Positions 17,784-25,984 of a stretch of DNA of 64,000 nucleotides are shown piece by piece. Below the pieces are notes generated by a model. That model saw only the letters and a list, made by a program, of their open reading frames with translations, ran no database searches and was not told the origin of the DNA. The first letter of the stretch is position 1. Each line of letters begins with the position of its first letter. Origin of the DNA: Sphingobium vermicomposti (GTDB lineage: Bacteria; Pseudomonadota; Alphaproteobacteria; Sphingomonadales; Sphingomonadaceae); contig NZ_JAASQR010000001.1 in the NCBI RefSeq assembly GCF_011762025.1, positions 124,001-188,000 of the forward strand. The letters are read 5' to 3'. The position numbers were made by a program, and so were the translations under genes.

Positions 17784-18636
17784 TTGCGCCCAGCAGCGGC
17801 CAGCGTCGCTGCCATGGTTTGATCTGGATCGCCGTTCCCGCGTGGCGGTTGATCTTCCACGCCAGATAGTCGATGCCGCCGGCATAGGTGAAGCTGGCCT
17901 TCGCCAGGCGGATGACCGACAGCCATTTGCCGCGCCGTTGCAAACGCAGCCACCGCGCGGGGGCCTGTTCCGGGCTGGGCGATGGGGTCAGCCCCGATGC
18001 CAGGCCCTGGGCCAGAGCCGCTTCACCGAAACGGCGGTAGCGGTCGGGATCGGCATCCACGATGGAAAAGGACCGCCCCTTCCGCTCCGCCCGCAATTCC
18101 GCATTGTAGGTGAGGGAAAAGCCGGTCTTCCACAGGGTCAGGACATCCTGCTGCCCCTGCGCCATGGGCCGGGCGAGCGACAACAGCGTCGGCGCGGATT
18201 GGGCGACGGCGCTGATGGCGCGATGGCGGGCTAGGTCATTCGCCGCCCACAGCAGGCGCGATGGCTGAGCGAAGCGCGCCCAGACCGAGACATTGTCCGC
18301 TGCGGGGCTATTGAGCCGGGCGAAGTCCGCTTCCGACAGGACCGCATATTTGGCGATCAGGCCGCCATGTTCGAACGGAAAGACATTGGGAGGGATCAGG
18401 CGGTTCGCGCTGGCCAGCCAGCTTTTGCCATAAGCCGCCGCATAGTCCGAGACGATCAGGTAAAAGTCGAGCATCAGCCCGTCGAGATTGTCCTCCCGCA
18501 GGCAGGAGCCGTAGAACAGGACGGCGCGGGCGGCGTCGGGATATCTGGCCGCCAATGCCCCCGCCATCGCGCTGGCGCGCGGGTCGGCCGGGGCGGAAAG
18601 TTCGGCGGTGACGAGGGCGATGAGCTGGTTTGGCAT
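17740..18636 (-). CDS. Tam41-like CDP-diacylglycerol synthase / cytidylyltransferase
   Basis: A 298-residue protein whose N-terminal half matches the nucleotidyltransferase pattern of mitochondrial Tam41/TAMM41: VLFYGSCLR, then LMLDFYLIVSDY (metal-binding acidic residue), a positively charged stretch, LIAKYAVLSEADF, and RFAQPSRLLWAANDLARHRAISAV. These align in order with YGSG, MIDF, KYGVIS and R-QKPVK of TAMM41. Tam41 makes CDP-diacylglycerol from CTP and phosphatidic acid. A second reading is an enzyme activating a sphingolipid precursor, since cytidylyltransferase genes occur near bacterial ceramide genes. The ATG at 18636 follows GGGGAG; 18648 is an alternative start. No membrane helix is evident. 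Confidence 0.68.
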   Translation of the reverse strand: MPNQLIALVTAELSAPADPRASAMAGALAARYPDAARAVLFYGSCLREDNLDGLMLDFYLIVSDYAAAYGKSWLASANRLIPPNVFPFEHGGLIAKYAVLSEADFARLNSPAADNVSVWARFAQPSRLLWAANDLARHRAISAVAQSAPTLLSLARPMAQGQQDVLTLWKTGFSLTYNAELRAERKGRSFSIVDADPDRYRRFGEAALAQGLASGLTPSPSPEQAPARWLRLQRRGKWLSVIRLAKASFTYAGGIDYLAWKINRHAGTAIQIKPWQRRWPLLGAITLLPRLFRGGAIR

Positions 18637-18650
18637 TGCGCTCCCCATAT

Positions 18651-18727
18651 CCGTTCGGCCTGAGATTGTCGAAGGCCACGACCAGGTTCACAGAAAAGTG
18701 AGGCGCTTCGAAGTTCAGCGCGAACGG
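18651..18727. repeat. palindromic intergenic element (GTTCG-type), copy 2
   Basis: An inverted repeat between the start of the Tam41-like gene and the end of the DUF938 gene. The left arm is CCGTTCGGCCTGAGATTGTC and the right arm ends TTCAGCGCGAACGG, with a GTCGAAGG/CGCTTCGAA inner pair. It belongs to the same family as copies at 14276, 20972, 35202 and 56678. It fills almost the whole gap and could act as the transcript end of the glycine-cleavage operon. Confidence 0.7.
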
Positions 18728-18731
18728 TTTT

Positions 18732-19379
18732 TCAGGAAAGAGACTTTCGAAATAGCAACGAGAGGTTGTTGGCGGGCATTTCGACCAGCCGGTGGAATGC
18801 GAGTCCTTCCGCCTCTGCTGCCGCGATGACCTCTTCGACCTGGCGCAGGCCCCATTGCGGGTCGCGGGCTTTAAGCGAGGCGTGGAAGGCGAGATTGCTG
18901 GGCGCGGTTGCCACGCCTTCGCGCAGATAAGGGCCGTAGAGATAGAGCAGGCCGCCTGACGGCAGCGCCTGCCCTGCCCCCTTCAGCAGCCCGAGCGTCG
19001 CGGTCCAGGGGCTGATATGCGCCATGTTGATGCAGAGGATTGCGTCGGCCCGCGCGATTGGCCAGTCGCGCGTCGCGTCCAGCAAAAGCGGTGGACGCAG
19101 GTTGGGAAGATCGGCTTCCGCGCGCCATGCCTCAATCGATGCGAGTGCCGTCGGATCGGGATCGCTGGGCTGCCAGTCGAGTTGCGGCAGAGCCGCGGCG
19201 AAGTGAACCGCATGTTCGCCGCTGCCGCTCGCCACTTCCAGCACCAGGCCGGACGGGGGAAGCTCATCCCGCAATATGGTCAGGATCGCGTCGCGGTTGC
19301 GCCGCGTGGCGGGAGCGTGACGCTTGCCCGCCACGGCGCGGCCGGAACCGGGTTCCCACGGTTCCGGCTTGTCCATCAT
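18732..19379 (-). CDS. DUF938 family SAM-dependent methyltransferase-like protein
   Basis: A 215-residue protein of the DUF938 family, which has a class I methyltransferase fold. Visible marks are HAPATRRNRDAILTIL near the N-terminus, the SAM-binding motif LVLEVASGSGEHAVHFA (about residues 45-61), ADAILCINMAHISPW, and the family ending MPANNLSLLFRK. No function is established. The start overlaps the gcvPB stop (ATGA), so it is the last gene of the gcv transcript. The link to glycine cleavage, a source of one-carbon units, may be chance. Confidence 0.85.
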   Translation of the reverse strand: MMDKPEPWEPGSGRAVAGKRHAPATRRNRDAILTILRDELPPSGLVLEVASGSGEHAVHFAAALPQLDWQPSDPDPTALASIEAWRAEADLPNLRPPLLLDATRDWPIARADAILCINMAHISPWTATLGLLKGAGQALPSGGLLYLYGPYLREGVATAPSNLAFHASLKARDPQWGLRQVEEVIAAAEAEGLAFHRLVEMPANNLSLLFRKSLS

Positions 19380-20947
19380 TCCGCCGCCTGCGCCAGCGCC
19401 GGGTCGGCCCAGGTCAGGACCGGCTTGCGCGCGGCCAGCGTTTCATCCAGGCGGCGGCGTGGAGCATGGTAGGGCGCGCCCTTCAGCGCCTCATCCCCCG
19501 CCTTCGCCCTTTCAGCCAGGCTGCGCAGCGCCATGATGAACTGGTCCAGCGCCGCTTTGCTTTCCGTTTCGGTCGGTTCGACCAGCATCGCGCCATGGAC
19601 GACCAGCGGGAAATACATGGTCATCGGGTGGAAGCCCTCGTCAATCAGCCCCTTGGCAATGTCGAGCGTGGTGAAGCCTTCGGCCAGCCCCTTGTCGCTG
19701 AACAGCGCCTCATGCATGCACGGGCCGCTGGCACCGAACGGAGCGTCCAGCACATCGTCCAGGCTGCGCAGGATATAGTTGGCGTTCAGCACCGCATCGC
19801 TCGCCACCTGGCGCAGGCCATCGGCGCCATGGCTCAATATATAGGCCAGCGCGCGGGTGAACATGCCCATCTGGCCGTGGAAGGCGACCATGCGACCGAA
19901 GGTCGAACGATGATGCTGCTCGGCGGTTTCTTCCTCCACCAACACAAACTGGTCGCCCTTGCGTTCGACGAAGGGCAGCGGCGCGAAGGGAGTCAGCGCT
20001 TGTGACAGCACCACGGGGCCGGAACCGGGGCCGCCGCCGCCATGGGGCGTCGAAAAGGTCTTGTGCAGGTTGATGTGCATCGCATCGACGCCCAGGTCGC
20101 CGGGGCGAACCCGCCCGACAATGGCGTTGAAGTTCGCGCCGTCGCAATAGACGAAGGCTCCAGCAGCGTGGACCGCGTCGGAAATCGTCTTCATTTCGCG
20201 TTCGAACAGGCCGCAGGTGTTGGGGTTGGTGATCATCACCGCCGCCACATCAGGGCCAAGCCGCCCCTTCAAGGCTTCCAGATCGACGCGGCCATCGGGG
20301 GTCGCGGGAATATCTTCGACCTTGTACCCGCAAAAGGCCGCCGTGGCCGGGTTGGTGCCATGCGCGCTTTCAGGCACCAGCACGACGCTGCGGGCGTCGC
20401 CGCGCGCTTCCAGTGCGGCGCGGATCGCGAGCAGGCCGCATAGTTCGCCATGCGCGCCTGCCTTGGGGCTCATTGCGACCGAATGCATACCGGTCAGCGT
20501 GACCAGCCATTGCGCCAGTTCATGGATGACAGCGAGCGCGCCCTGTACCGTCGATTGCGGCGCGAGAGGGTGCAGATCGGCGAAGCCGGGCATCCGCGCG
20601 ACCTTTTCATTCAGGCGCGGGTTGTGCTTCATCGTGCAACTGCCCAGCGGGAATAGGCCCAGGTCAATGGCGTAATTCTGGCGGCTGAGGCGGGTATAGT
20701 GACGCACCGTTTCCTGTTCCGACAGGCCGGGCAGGCCGATGCTGTCGGTGCGGGCGAGGTTGCCGATGCGGCTGGCGACGGGGGGAATCTCCCCAAAATC
20801 GACGCCGGTGGTGCCGGTCGAGCCGATCTCAAAGATCAGCGCTTCTTCCAGCATCAGCGCGCGATTGCCGGTAGCGGTCGCGGGGGCCATATGTGCTTCC
20901 TTGACAGGCACGGGGGTGGTGGGGCGGCCTTCCCTCATCATGGTCAT
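19376..20947 (-). CDS. gcvPB: glycine dehydrogenase (decarboxylating) subunit 2
   Basis: The C-terminal half of split P-protein, 523 residues. It carries the PLP lysine (Lys296) in HINLHKTFSTPHGGGGPGSGP, preceded by YCDGANFNAI and ITNPNTCGLFE. With subunit 1 it decarboxylates glycine and passes the methylamine group to lipoyl-GcvH. The split into two genes is common in Alphaproteobacteria and Firmicutes. An extra 20 or so N-terminal residues precede the conserved core; an internal start at MAPATATGN is possible. The gene follows gcvPA after a palindromic element and overlaps the DUF938 gene. Confidence 0.97.
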   Translation of the reverse strand: MTMMREGRPTTPVPVKEAHMAPATATGNRALMLEEALIFEIGSTGTTGVDFGEIPPVASRIGNLARTDSIGLPGLSEQETVRHYTRLSRQNYAIDLGLFPLGSCTMKHNPRLNEKVARMPGFADLHPLAPQSTVQGALAVIHELAQWLVTLTGMHSVAMSPKAGAHGELCGLLAIRAALEARGDARSVVLVPESAHGTNPATAAFCGYKVEDIPATPDGRVDLEALKGRLGPDVAAVMITNPNTCGLFEREMKTISDAVHAAGAFVYCDGANFNAIVGRVRPGDLGVDAMHINLHKTFSTPHGGGGPGSGPVVLSQALTPFAPLPFVERKGDQFVLVEEETAEQHHRSTFGRMVAFHGQMGMFTRALAYILSHGADGLRQVASDAVLNANYILRSLDDVLDAPFGASGPCMHEALFSDKGLAEGFTTLDIAKGLIDEGFHPMTMYFPLVVHGAMLVEPTETESKAALDQFIMALRSLAERAKAGDEALKGAPYHAPRRRLDETLAARKPVLTWADPALAQAAE

Positions 20948-20971
20948 GCGAACAAACCTTTCACCACAACG

Positions 20972-21050
20972 CGTTCGCCCTGCGCTTGTCGAAGGGCTGC
21001 ATTTTTCTTCGAATGGAAGGACTGGGCTTCGACAAGCTCAGCCCGAACGG
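20972..21050. repeat. palindromic intergenic element (GTTCG-type), copy 3
   Basis: This copy fills the gap between gcvPA and gcvPB. Arms are CGTTCGCCCTGCGCTTGTCG on the left and CGACAAGCTCAGCCCGAACG on the right, a strong pair with a 38-base middle. It lies inside the operon, so the gcv mRNA would carry a long hairpin between the two P-protein cistrons. The right arm has the consensus form found in the other copies. Confidence 0.8.
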
Positions 21051-21065
21051 AGGAGGGAAACGCGC

Positions 21066-22424
21066 TCATGCCAGTTCCTCCTCAAGCGCCTGGGCAAAGG
21101 CTTCGATATCCTCCGCCGTCACGGTTTCAGTCACTGCCACGACCAGACCGTGGCCGATGTCCGGCGCGTCGGGGAACAATCGGCCCAGCGATACGCCGCC
21201 CAGCACGCCCTTGTCGGCGAGGTTGCGGACGACTTCGCGGGCGTCCTTCGACAGGATCAGCGTAAATTCGTTGAAGAAACTGTCGTTCATCAGCGTGACG
21301 CCCGGCACCTTGCTCAGGCGGTCAGCGGCCTGGCACGCCAGTGCATGGTTGAGACCGGCGAGGTCACGCAGTCCCTTTTCGCCCAGCAGCGTCATGTGGA
21401 TGCTGAACGCCAGCGCACACAGGCCTGAGTTGGTGCAGATGTTGGACGTCGCCTTTTCACGGCGAATATGCTGTTCGCGGGTCGAAAGGGTCAGCACGAA
21501 GCCGCGCTTGCCCGCTGCATCGACTGTTTCGCCACAGAGGCGGCCCGGCATCTGCCGGACATATTTCTGTTTGCAGGCAAAGAGGCCGAGATAGGGGCCG
21601 CCGAATTGAAGGCCTACGCCGATCGACTGCCCTTCGCCGACGACGATGTCCGCGCCCATATCGCCCGGAGCCTTGATCGCGCCAAGGGCCACTGGCTCCG
21701 TCACGACAACCACCAGCAGCGCGCCCGCTTCATGGGCGGCGTCGGCAATCGGGGTCAGGTCGGCAATGCGGCCCAATATGTCGGGATATTGAACGACGAC
21801 GCAGCTGGTATCCCGGTCGATGCCCGCGATCAGCGCGTCAATATCGGTCGCGGCGTCAAGGCTGGGCGCTTCATGCACCAGCGCATCGCCGGTGAATTTC
21901 GCCATGGTGTTGGCGACGGAGACATAATGCGGATGCAGGCCGGACGACAGGACCGCCTTGCCCCGCTTGGTGATGCGACGGGCCATGCCGATCGCTTCCC
22001 AGCAGGCGGTCGACCCGTCATACATTGACGCATTGGCGACATCGCAACCGAGCAGGCGGGCGACCTGCGTCTGGAATTCGAACAGCACCTGCAACGTGCC
22101 CTGCGCGATTTCGGGCTGATAGGGCGTGTAGGCGGTCAGGAACTCGCCCCGCTGGATCAGATGGTCGACGCTGGCCGGGATGTGGTGCCTGTAGGCACCC
22201 GCGCCCAGAAAGAAGGGCGCTTCCCCCGCCGACAGGTTTTTCCGCGCGAGCGCCGCCATATGGCGCTCGACTTCCAGTTCGCTGGCATGGTCAGGCAGGC
22301 CCGCGATCTTGCCGGACAGGCGAGCCTCAGCAGGCACGTCCACGAACAGGTCATCGATCGATTCTGCGCCGATGACGGAGAGCATTTCGCCCCGGTCGCT
22401 GTCGGTAAGGGGTAGATAGCGCAT
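21066..22424 (-). CDS. gcvPA: glycine dehydrogenase (decarboxylating) subunit 1
   Basis: The N-terminal half of split P-protein, 452 residues, the usual size. It opens [19 protein letters not shown] and has the family segments [51 protein letters not shown] and [22 protein letters not shown]. It has no PLP lysine of its own; the PLP site lies in subunit 2. It is part of the glycine cleavage complex. Palindromic elements flank it on both sides, between gcvH and gcvPA and between gcvPA and gcvPB. Confidence 0.97.
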   Translation of the reverse strand: MRYLPLTDSDRGEMLSVIGAESIDDLFVDVPAEARLSGKIAGLPDHASELEVERHMAALARKNLSAGEAPFFLGAGAYRHHIPASVDHLIQRGEFLTAYTPYQPEIAQGTLQVLFEFQTQVARLLGCDVANASMYDGSTACWEAIGMARRITKRGKAVLSSGLHPHYVSVANTMAKFTGDALVHEAPSLDAATDIDALIAGIDRDTSCVVVQYPDILGRIADLTPIADAAHEAGALLVVVVTEPVALGAIKAPGDMGADIVVGEGQSIGVGLQFGGPYLGLFACKQKYVRQMPGRLCGETVDAAGKRGFVLTLSTREQHIRREKATSNICTNSGLCALAFSIHMTLLGEKGLRDLAGLNHALACQAADRLSKVPGVTLMNDSFFNEFTLILSKDAREVVRNLADKGVLGGVSLGRLFPDAPDIGHGLVVAVTETVTAEDIEAFAQALEEELA

Positions 22425-22441
22425 ATTTCCAAAAACTCCCC

Positions 22442-22565
22442 CCTCCCTTTCAAGGGAGGGGCTGGGGGTGGGTCGCGAGCGGAGCGAGCGCTGCTCCGTA
22501 GCGATAGGGCAGACGCTCCCTGCGGTCGCGACCCACCCCTTCCCCCTCCCTCGAAAGGGAGGGGC
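22442..22565. repeat. composite inverted repeat with CCTCCCTTT/GGGAGGGG sub-hairpins
   Basis: Between gcvH and gcvPA lies an inverted repeat with arms of about 45-50 bases. The left arm contains AAGGGAGGGGCTGGGGGTGG and GGTCGCGAGCGGAGCG; the right arm contains the complement, CGCTCCCTGCGGTCGCGACC and CACCCCTTCCCCCTCCCTCG. Each outer end is itself a small palindrome (CCTCCCTTTCAAGGGAGGGG and its mate). This is a different sequence family from the GTTCG elements. It would form a very stable structure in the operon mRNA. Confidence 0.8.
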
Positions 22566-22570
22566 TTATT

Positions 22571-22942
22571 TTAGAGCGAGGCCACGAACTTCTTGTAGGC
22601 GGCTTCGTTCATCAGGCCTTCCAGCTCGCTGGCGTCGGTGATGCGCAGCTTGAAGAACCAGCCATCCTCCTCCGCATCGCTGTTCACCAGCGCGGGTTCG
22701 TCCTCCAACGCGCCGTTGGCTTCGACGACTTCGCCGGAAATCGGCGCATAGACGTCGGACGCGGCCTTGACGGATTCCACGACGGCGGCGTCGTCGCCCT
22801 TGTCAAACGTCGCGCCTTCGACGGGCAGTTCGACGAACACGATGTCGCCCAGCTGTTCCTGCGCATAATCGGTGATGCCGACCGTCGCGATTTCGTCCTC
22901 TACGTCGATCCATTCATGTTCTTCGGTAAAATAGCGGCTCAT
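22571..22942 (-). CDS. gcvH: glycine cleavage system H protein
   Basis: A 123-residue lipoyl carrier protein. The lipoylated lysine is Lys59 in [14 protein letters not shown], and the start [33 protein letters not shown] is canonical for GcvH. It shuttles the aminomethyl and reduced lipoyl groups among the P, T and L proteins in the cytoplasm. The ATG at 22942 fits the family; a frame extension to 22972 overlaps gcvT. It lies 26 bases after gcvT and before the composite repeat. Confidence 0.97.
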   Translation of the reverse strand: MSRYFTEEHEWIDVEDEIATVGITDYAQEQLGDIVFVELPVEGATFDKGDDAAVVESVKAASDVYAPISGEVVEANGALEDEPALVNSDAEEDGWFFKLRITDASELEGLMNEAAYKKFVASL

Positions 22943-22968
22943 GGTTATTCTCCCCTCGGAAAAGTGGG

Positions 22969-24132
22969 TCATGCCTTGCGGCGGTAACGGTGCGGCACGA
23001 ACGGCATCGGCGCGACGGTGGCGGCGATGCGCTTGCCGCGCACTTCGATTTCAAGCGCGGTGTCGATGGCGGCATGGGGCAGGCTGACCCAGCCCATCGC
23101 AATCGGCGCGCCCACGGTCGGCGCAAAGCCGCCGGACGTAACCTCGCCCACCAGCACGTCGCCGGCAAAGATGTTCGCGCCCTCACGCGCAGGCAGGCGG
23201 CCGTCGATCTTCAGGCCCACGCGGCGGCTGCCCGGCCCTTCGGCCAGTTCCTTCATCACGCGGGCATGGCCGATGAAGCCGCCTTCTTCGCGGCGGCGCT
23301 TTTGGATGGCGAAGCCAAGGTCCGCGCCGATCGTGCTGACGGCGGGGGTCAGGTCATGGCCGTAGAGCGGCAGGCCCGCCTCCAGCCGCAGCGAATCGCG
23401 CGCGCCAAGACCGATGGGCTTCACCTGCGGCAGTTCGCAGAGCGCGTCCGCCAGCAGCTTTGCGTCGTCCGCCGGAAGGCTGATTTCGAACCCGTCTTCG
23501 CCGGTATAGCCCGACCGGCTGATCCACAGCGGGACGCCGCGCCATTCGAACAGGCCGGATTGCATGAACAGAAGGTCGGCGGTTCCGGGGACAAGGGCGG
23601 CCATCGCCTCCCCGGCTTCCGGTCCCTGCAGCGCAAGCAGCGCCTGTTCGTCCATATGGTTCATGACGACTTCGTCAGGCAGATGTTCGATCACCCAGCC
23701 GATATCGTCATATTTGGTCGCGCCGTTGACGACCATGTAGATGTCCGCACCGTCGAATGCGCCGTCGCCGACCCGCGAGACCATCAGGTCGTCGAGAATC
23801 CCGCCTTCTTCGTCAAGCAGCATCGAATAGCGTTGGCGAAAGGGTTTCAGCCCCTTGATATCGCTTGGCAAAAGCTGTTCCAGCGCGTCGTCTACGCCCC
23901 GACCCTCGCTATCATCCGAAAAGGTCAGCTGCCCCATGTGGCTGACGTCGAACAGCCCGGCATGTTCGCGCGTCCAGCTATGTTCGGCCATGATGCCTTC
24001 ATACTGGATCGGCATGTGATAGCCGGCAAAGCCGACCATGCGCGCGCCCTTTGCGCGGTGCCACGCGTCGAGCGGCAATGGCTGCAGCGGCAATTCTTCT
24101 TCGAGATGAGTGACGTCTTCATTGCCGGACAT
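22969..24132 (-). CDS. gcvT: aminomethyltransferase (glycine cleavage T protein)
   Basis: A 387-residue tetrahydrofolate-dependent aminomethyltransferase. Family marks include [28 protein letters not shown] [33 protein letters not shown] and the C-terminal [21 protein letters not shown]. It releases methylene-THF and ammonia from aminomethylated GcvH. It is the first gene of the operon and starts about 70 bases after the end of the glycine riboswitch. The N-terminal 18 residues (acidic, [11 protein letters not shown]) extend slightly beyond the common start. Confidence 0.97.
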   Translation of the reverse strand: MSGNEDVTHLEEELPLQPLPLDAWHRAKGARMVGFAGYHMPIQYEGIMAEHSWTREHAGLFDVSHMGQLTFSDDSEGRGVDDALEQLLPSDIKGLKPFRQRYSMLLDEEGGILDDLMVSRVGDGAFDGADIYMVVNGATKYDDIGWVIEHLPDEVVMNHMDEQALLALQGPEAGEAMAALVPGTADLLFMQSGLFEWRGVPLWISRSGYTGEDGFEISLPADDAKLLADALCELPQVKPIGLGARDSLRLEAGLPLYGHDLTPAVSTIGADLGFAIQKRRREEGGFIGHARVMKELAEGPGSRRVGLKIDGRLPAREGANIFAGDVLVGEVTSGGFAPTVGAPIAMGWVSLPHAAIDTALEIEVRGKRIAATVAPMPFVPHRYRRKA

Positions 24133-24204
24133 GAGCGGCCTTTCCGTGCGGGTTTACGGGCGACAAACGCACATGGCCGCAGTCGGACCCATGCGCATTG
24201 CCAC

Positions 24205-24400
24205 CCCCTCTGTCACGGGACCTGAGAGCTTTGACCACCGGTCAGGCGACCGGATGGCTTACCCCTTCGGTGGGACGGCGTTAAACGCAGTCCGCTTTCC
24301 AGAGTGCCTGCCCATGATGCGGTCCTTTGGCCTGAGAGATTCCGGGGCGGTTGCTCCTTCGGCGACGGGGTGGCCTCAAAGGCTTCCCATCCTCTCCCGC
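24205..24400 (-). promoter_or_regulatory. tandem glycine riboswitch upstream of gcvT
   Basis: On the minus strand the leader begins GCGGGAGAGG and shows two consecutive glycine aptamers. Aptamer 1 (about 24319-24400) has the conserved GCCGAAGGAGCAA and CGGAATCTCTCAGGC segments; aptamer 2 (about 24205-24310) has ACTCTGGAAAGCGG, CACCGAAGGGGTAAG and AAAGCTCTCAGGTCCCGTGACAGAGGG. They are joined by a short linker. The arrangement is the classic activating, two-aptamer glycine riboswitch that turns on the cleavage operon when glycine is high. About 70 bases separate it from the gcvT start; I see no clear terminator, so control may act on translation or by a less obvious structure. The rest of the gap up to 24478 holds the presumed promoter. 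Confidence 0.94.
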
Positions 24401-24478
24401 ATCATGTCCAAAGGCCGAATCCAATCGGCCCGTGAAGACGCCTTCGCATTGCTGGAATTGGAGCGCGCCGTCAATCGC

Positions 24479-24769
24479 TCAATCGGCTCCCTCCTCCTTT
24501 GCCAGCCGCCCGGCAAGGACGCGCGCGGCCTTTCGCAGCCGGTCCAGCTCTGCCGTGTCGCCGGGATCATCCAGCCTGACGTCATCCAGATTATCGTCAC
24601 CCTCAAACAGGCGCAGAAAGTGATCGACTCCGGCGAAATTGGAATCGGCGACCAGATGGCGGCAAAGATCCACCTTGCCCGACCAGATGCGATCCCCATG
24701 GACGCGCAGGAAGATCGAAAGATCCTCCAACTGGACTGCGAGCGCGGCGATCTGGGGATGCAGGTTCAT
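24479..24769 (-). CDS. small hypothetical protein
   Basis: A 96-residue frame starting MNLHPQIAALAVQLEDLSIFLRVHG. Charged and hydrophobic residues alternate as in a folded protein, with a central LCRHLVADSNFAGVDHFLRLFEGDDNLDDV segment and a Lys/Arg-rich C-terminus. It faintly resembles small proteins of the DUF6966 type (a DLxxFL start and a loop before a LDDVxL motif), but I am not certain. It sits 47 bases downstream of dgt in the same direction and about 80 bases from the glycine riboswitch, so it probably ends the SPOR-dgt transcript. Confidence 0.55.
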   Translation of the reverse strand: MNLHPQIAALAVQLEDLSIFLRVHGDRIWSGKVDLCRHLVADSNFAGVDHFLRLFEGDDNLDDVRLDDPGDTAELDRLRKAARVLAGRLAKEEGAD

Positions 24770-24816
24770 GACGACAGGCCTACGCCCGGCGCGGGTCCGA
24801 AGCAATCACGGCTGCG

Positions 24817-25974
24817 TCAGGCGGGCAGCGCTTCCCCGAATAACTCGGCATGACGCCTTTCGGCATAGCGGTCGGTCATGCCCGCGATAAAGTCGGCGAC
24901 GTGGCGGCTGCGGCGCGGTTCATCCAGCGAGCAATCGTCGCGCCATTCCGGCGGCATCAGGCCGGGTTGTTCGCGATAGGCCTGGAAGAGGTCCCTAACG
25001 ATGATGCGGGCGCGGTCGGCTGCGGCTTGTTGCGAGGGATGATGGTATAGCATGGCGTACATGAAGCGTTTGAGGTCGCGTTCCTGCGCCGCAAGTTCGG
25101 GGGAAAAGCCGACCAGCGTCTCCCCCGCCGCGCGGACATCATCGACCGTGCGCACGCCCGACCGGCGGATGTTCTCTCGCGTGGCGGCGATCAGGTCGTT
25201 GGCCATGACGCCGATCTGTTCCCGCACCAGTTCGCGCAGCAGCCGGTCCTGCGCCACGTCAGGATAGCGGGCGCGCACCCGGTCCCAGCAGCTTTTCACC
25301 AGCGGCACGGTCATCAGCTGATCCAGCGTCAGCAATCCCGCGCGCAGGCCATCGTCAATGTCGTGATTGTCATAGGCAATGTCGTCGGACACCGCCGCCA
25401 GCTGCGCTTCCAGCGACGCATGGCGGCCAAGGTCGAGCGGCAGCAGCGCGTCGACTTCCCGCATTGCCCAACCGGGATGGTCGATGGGGCCATTGTGCTT
25501 CGCCAGCCCTTCCAGCATTTCCCAACTGAGGTTCAACCCCTGAAATAGCGGATAGGGCGATTCCAGCAGCATGAGCGTGCGCAGCGTGTGGGCATTATGA
25601 TCGAACCCGCCATGATCATCGAGCGCCGCCTCCAGCGCATCTTCCCCCGCATGGCCGAAGGGCGGGTGGCCGATGTCATGGGCCAGGCAAAGCGCCTCGG
25701 TCAGATCTTCGTTGAGGCCGAGCGTGCGGGCGGTGGTGCGGCCGATCTGCGCGACTTCCAGGCTGTGGGTCAGCCGGACGCGGAAATGGTCGCCATCGGG
25801 GGACACGAACACCTGCGTTTTATGGCGCAGGCGGCGGAAGGCGATGGAATGAATGATGCGGTCGCGGTCGCGCTGAAAAACATCGCGCGGGCCGCGAACC
25901 TCCCCCCCGATTTCAGGATGGAGCCGCCCACGACTGTGGTCCGGGTGCGACGCATAGGTGGCGAGGGTCGTCAT
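24817..25974 (-). CDS. dgt: deoxyguanosinetriphosphate triphosphohydrolase-like protein
   Basis: A 385-residue HD-domain dNTP triphosphohydrolase. The N-terminal FQRDRDRIIHSIAFRRLRHKTQVF, HRVRLTHSLEVAQIGRTTAR-like RVRLTHSLEVAQIGR, and the HD pair CLAHDIGHPPFGHAGEDAL are diagnostic; a second conserved Asp lies in AVSDDIAYDNHD. It cleaves dNTPs to deoxynucleosides and tripolyphosphate, controlling the nucleotide pool. The length fits the type 2 subfamily of Alphaproteobacteria. It is co-directional with the SPOR/TPR gene 10 bases upstream. Confidence 0.95.
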   Translation of the reverse strand: MTTLATYASHPDHSRGRLHPEIGGEVRGPRDVFQRDRDRIIHSIAFRRLRHKTQVFVSPDGDHFRVRLTHSLEVAQIGRTTARTLGLNEDLTEALCLAHDIGHPPFGHAGEDALEAALDDHGGFDHNAHTLRTLMLLESPYPLFQGLNLSWEMLEGLAKHNGPIDHPGWAMREVDALLPLDLGRHASLEAQLAAVSDDIAYDNHDIDDGLRAGLLTLDQLMTVPLVKSCWDRVRARYPDVAQDRLLRELVREQIGVMANDLIAATRENIRRSGVRTVDDVRAAGETLVGFSPELAAQERDLKRFMYAMLYHHPSQQAAADRARIIVRDLFQAYREQPGLMPPEWRDDCSLDEPRRSRHVADFIAGMTDRYAERRHAELFGEALPA

Positions 25975-25984
25975 GCGGGAGCCT

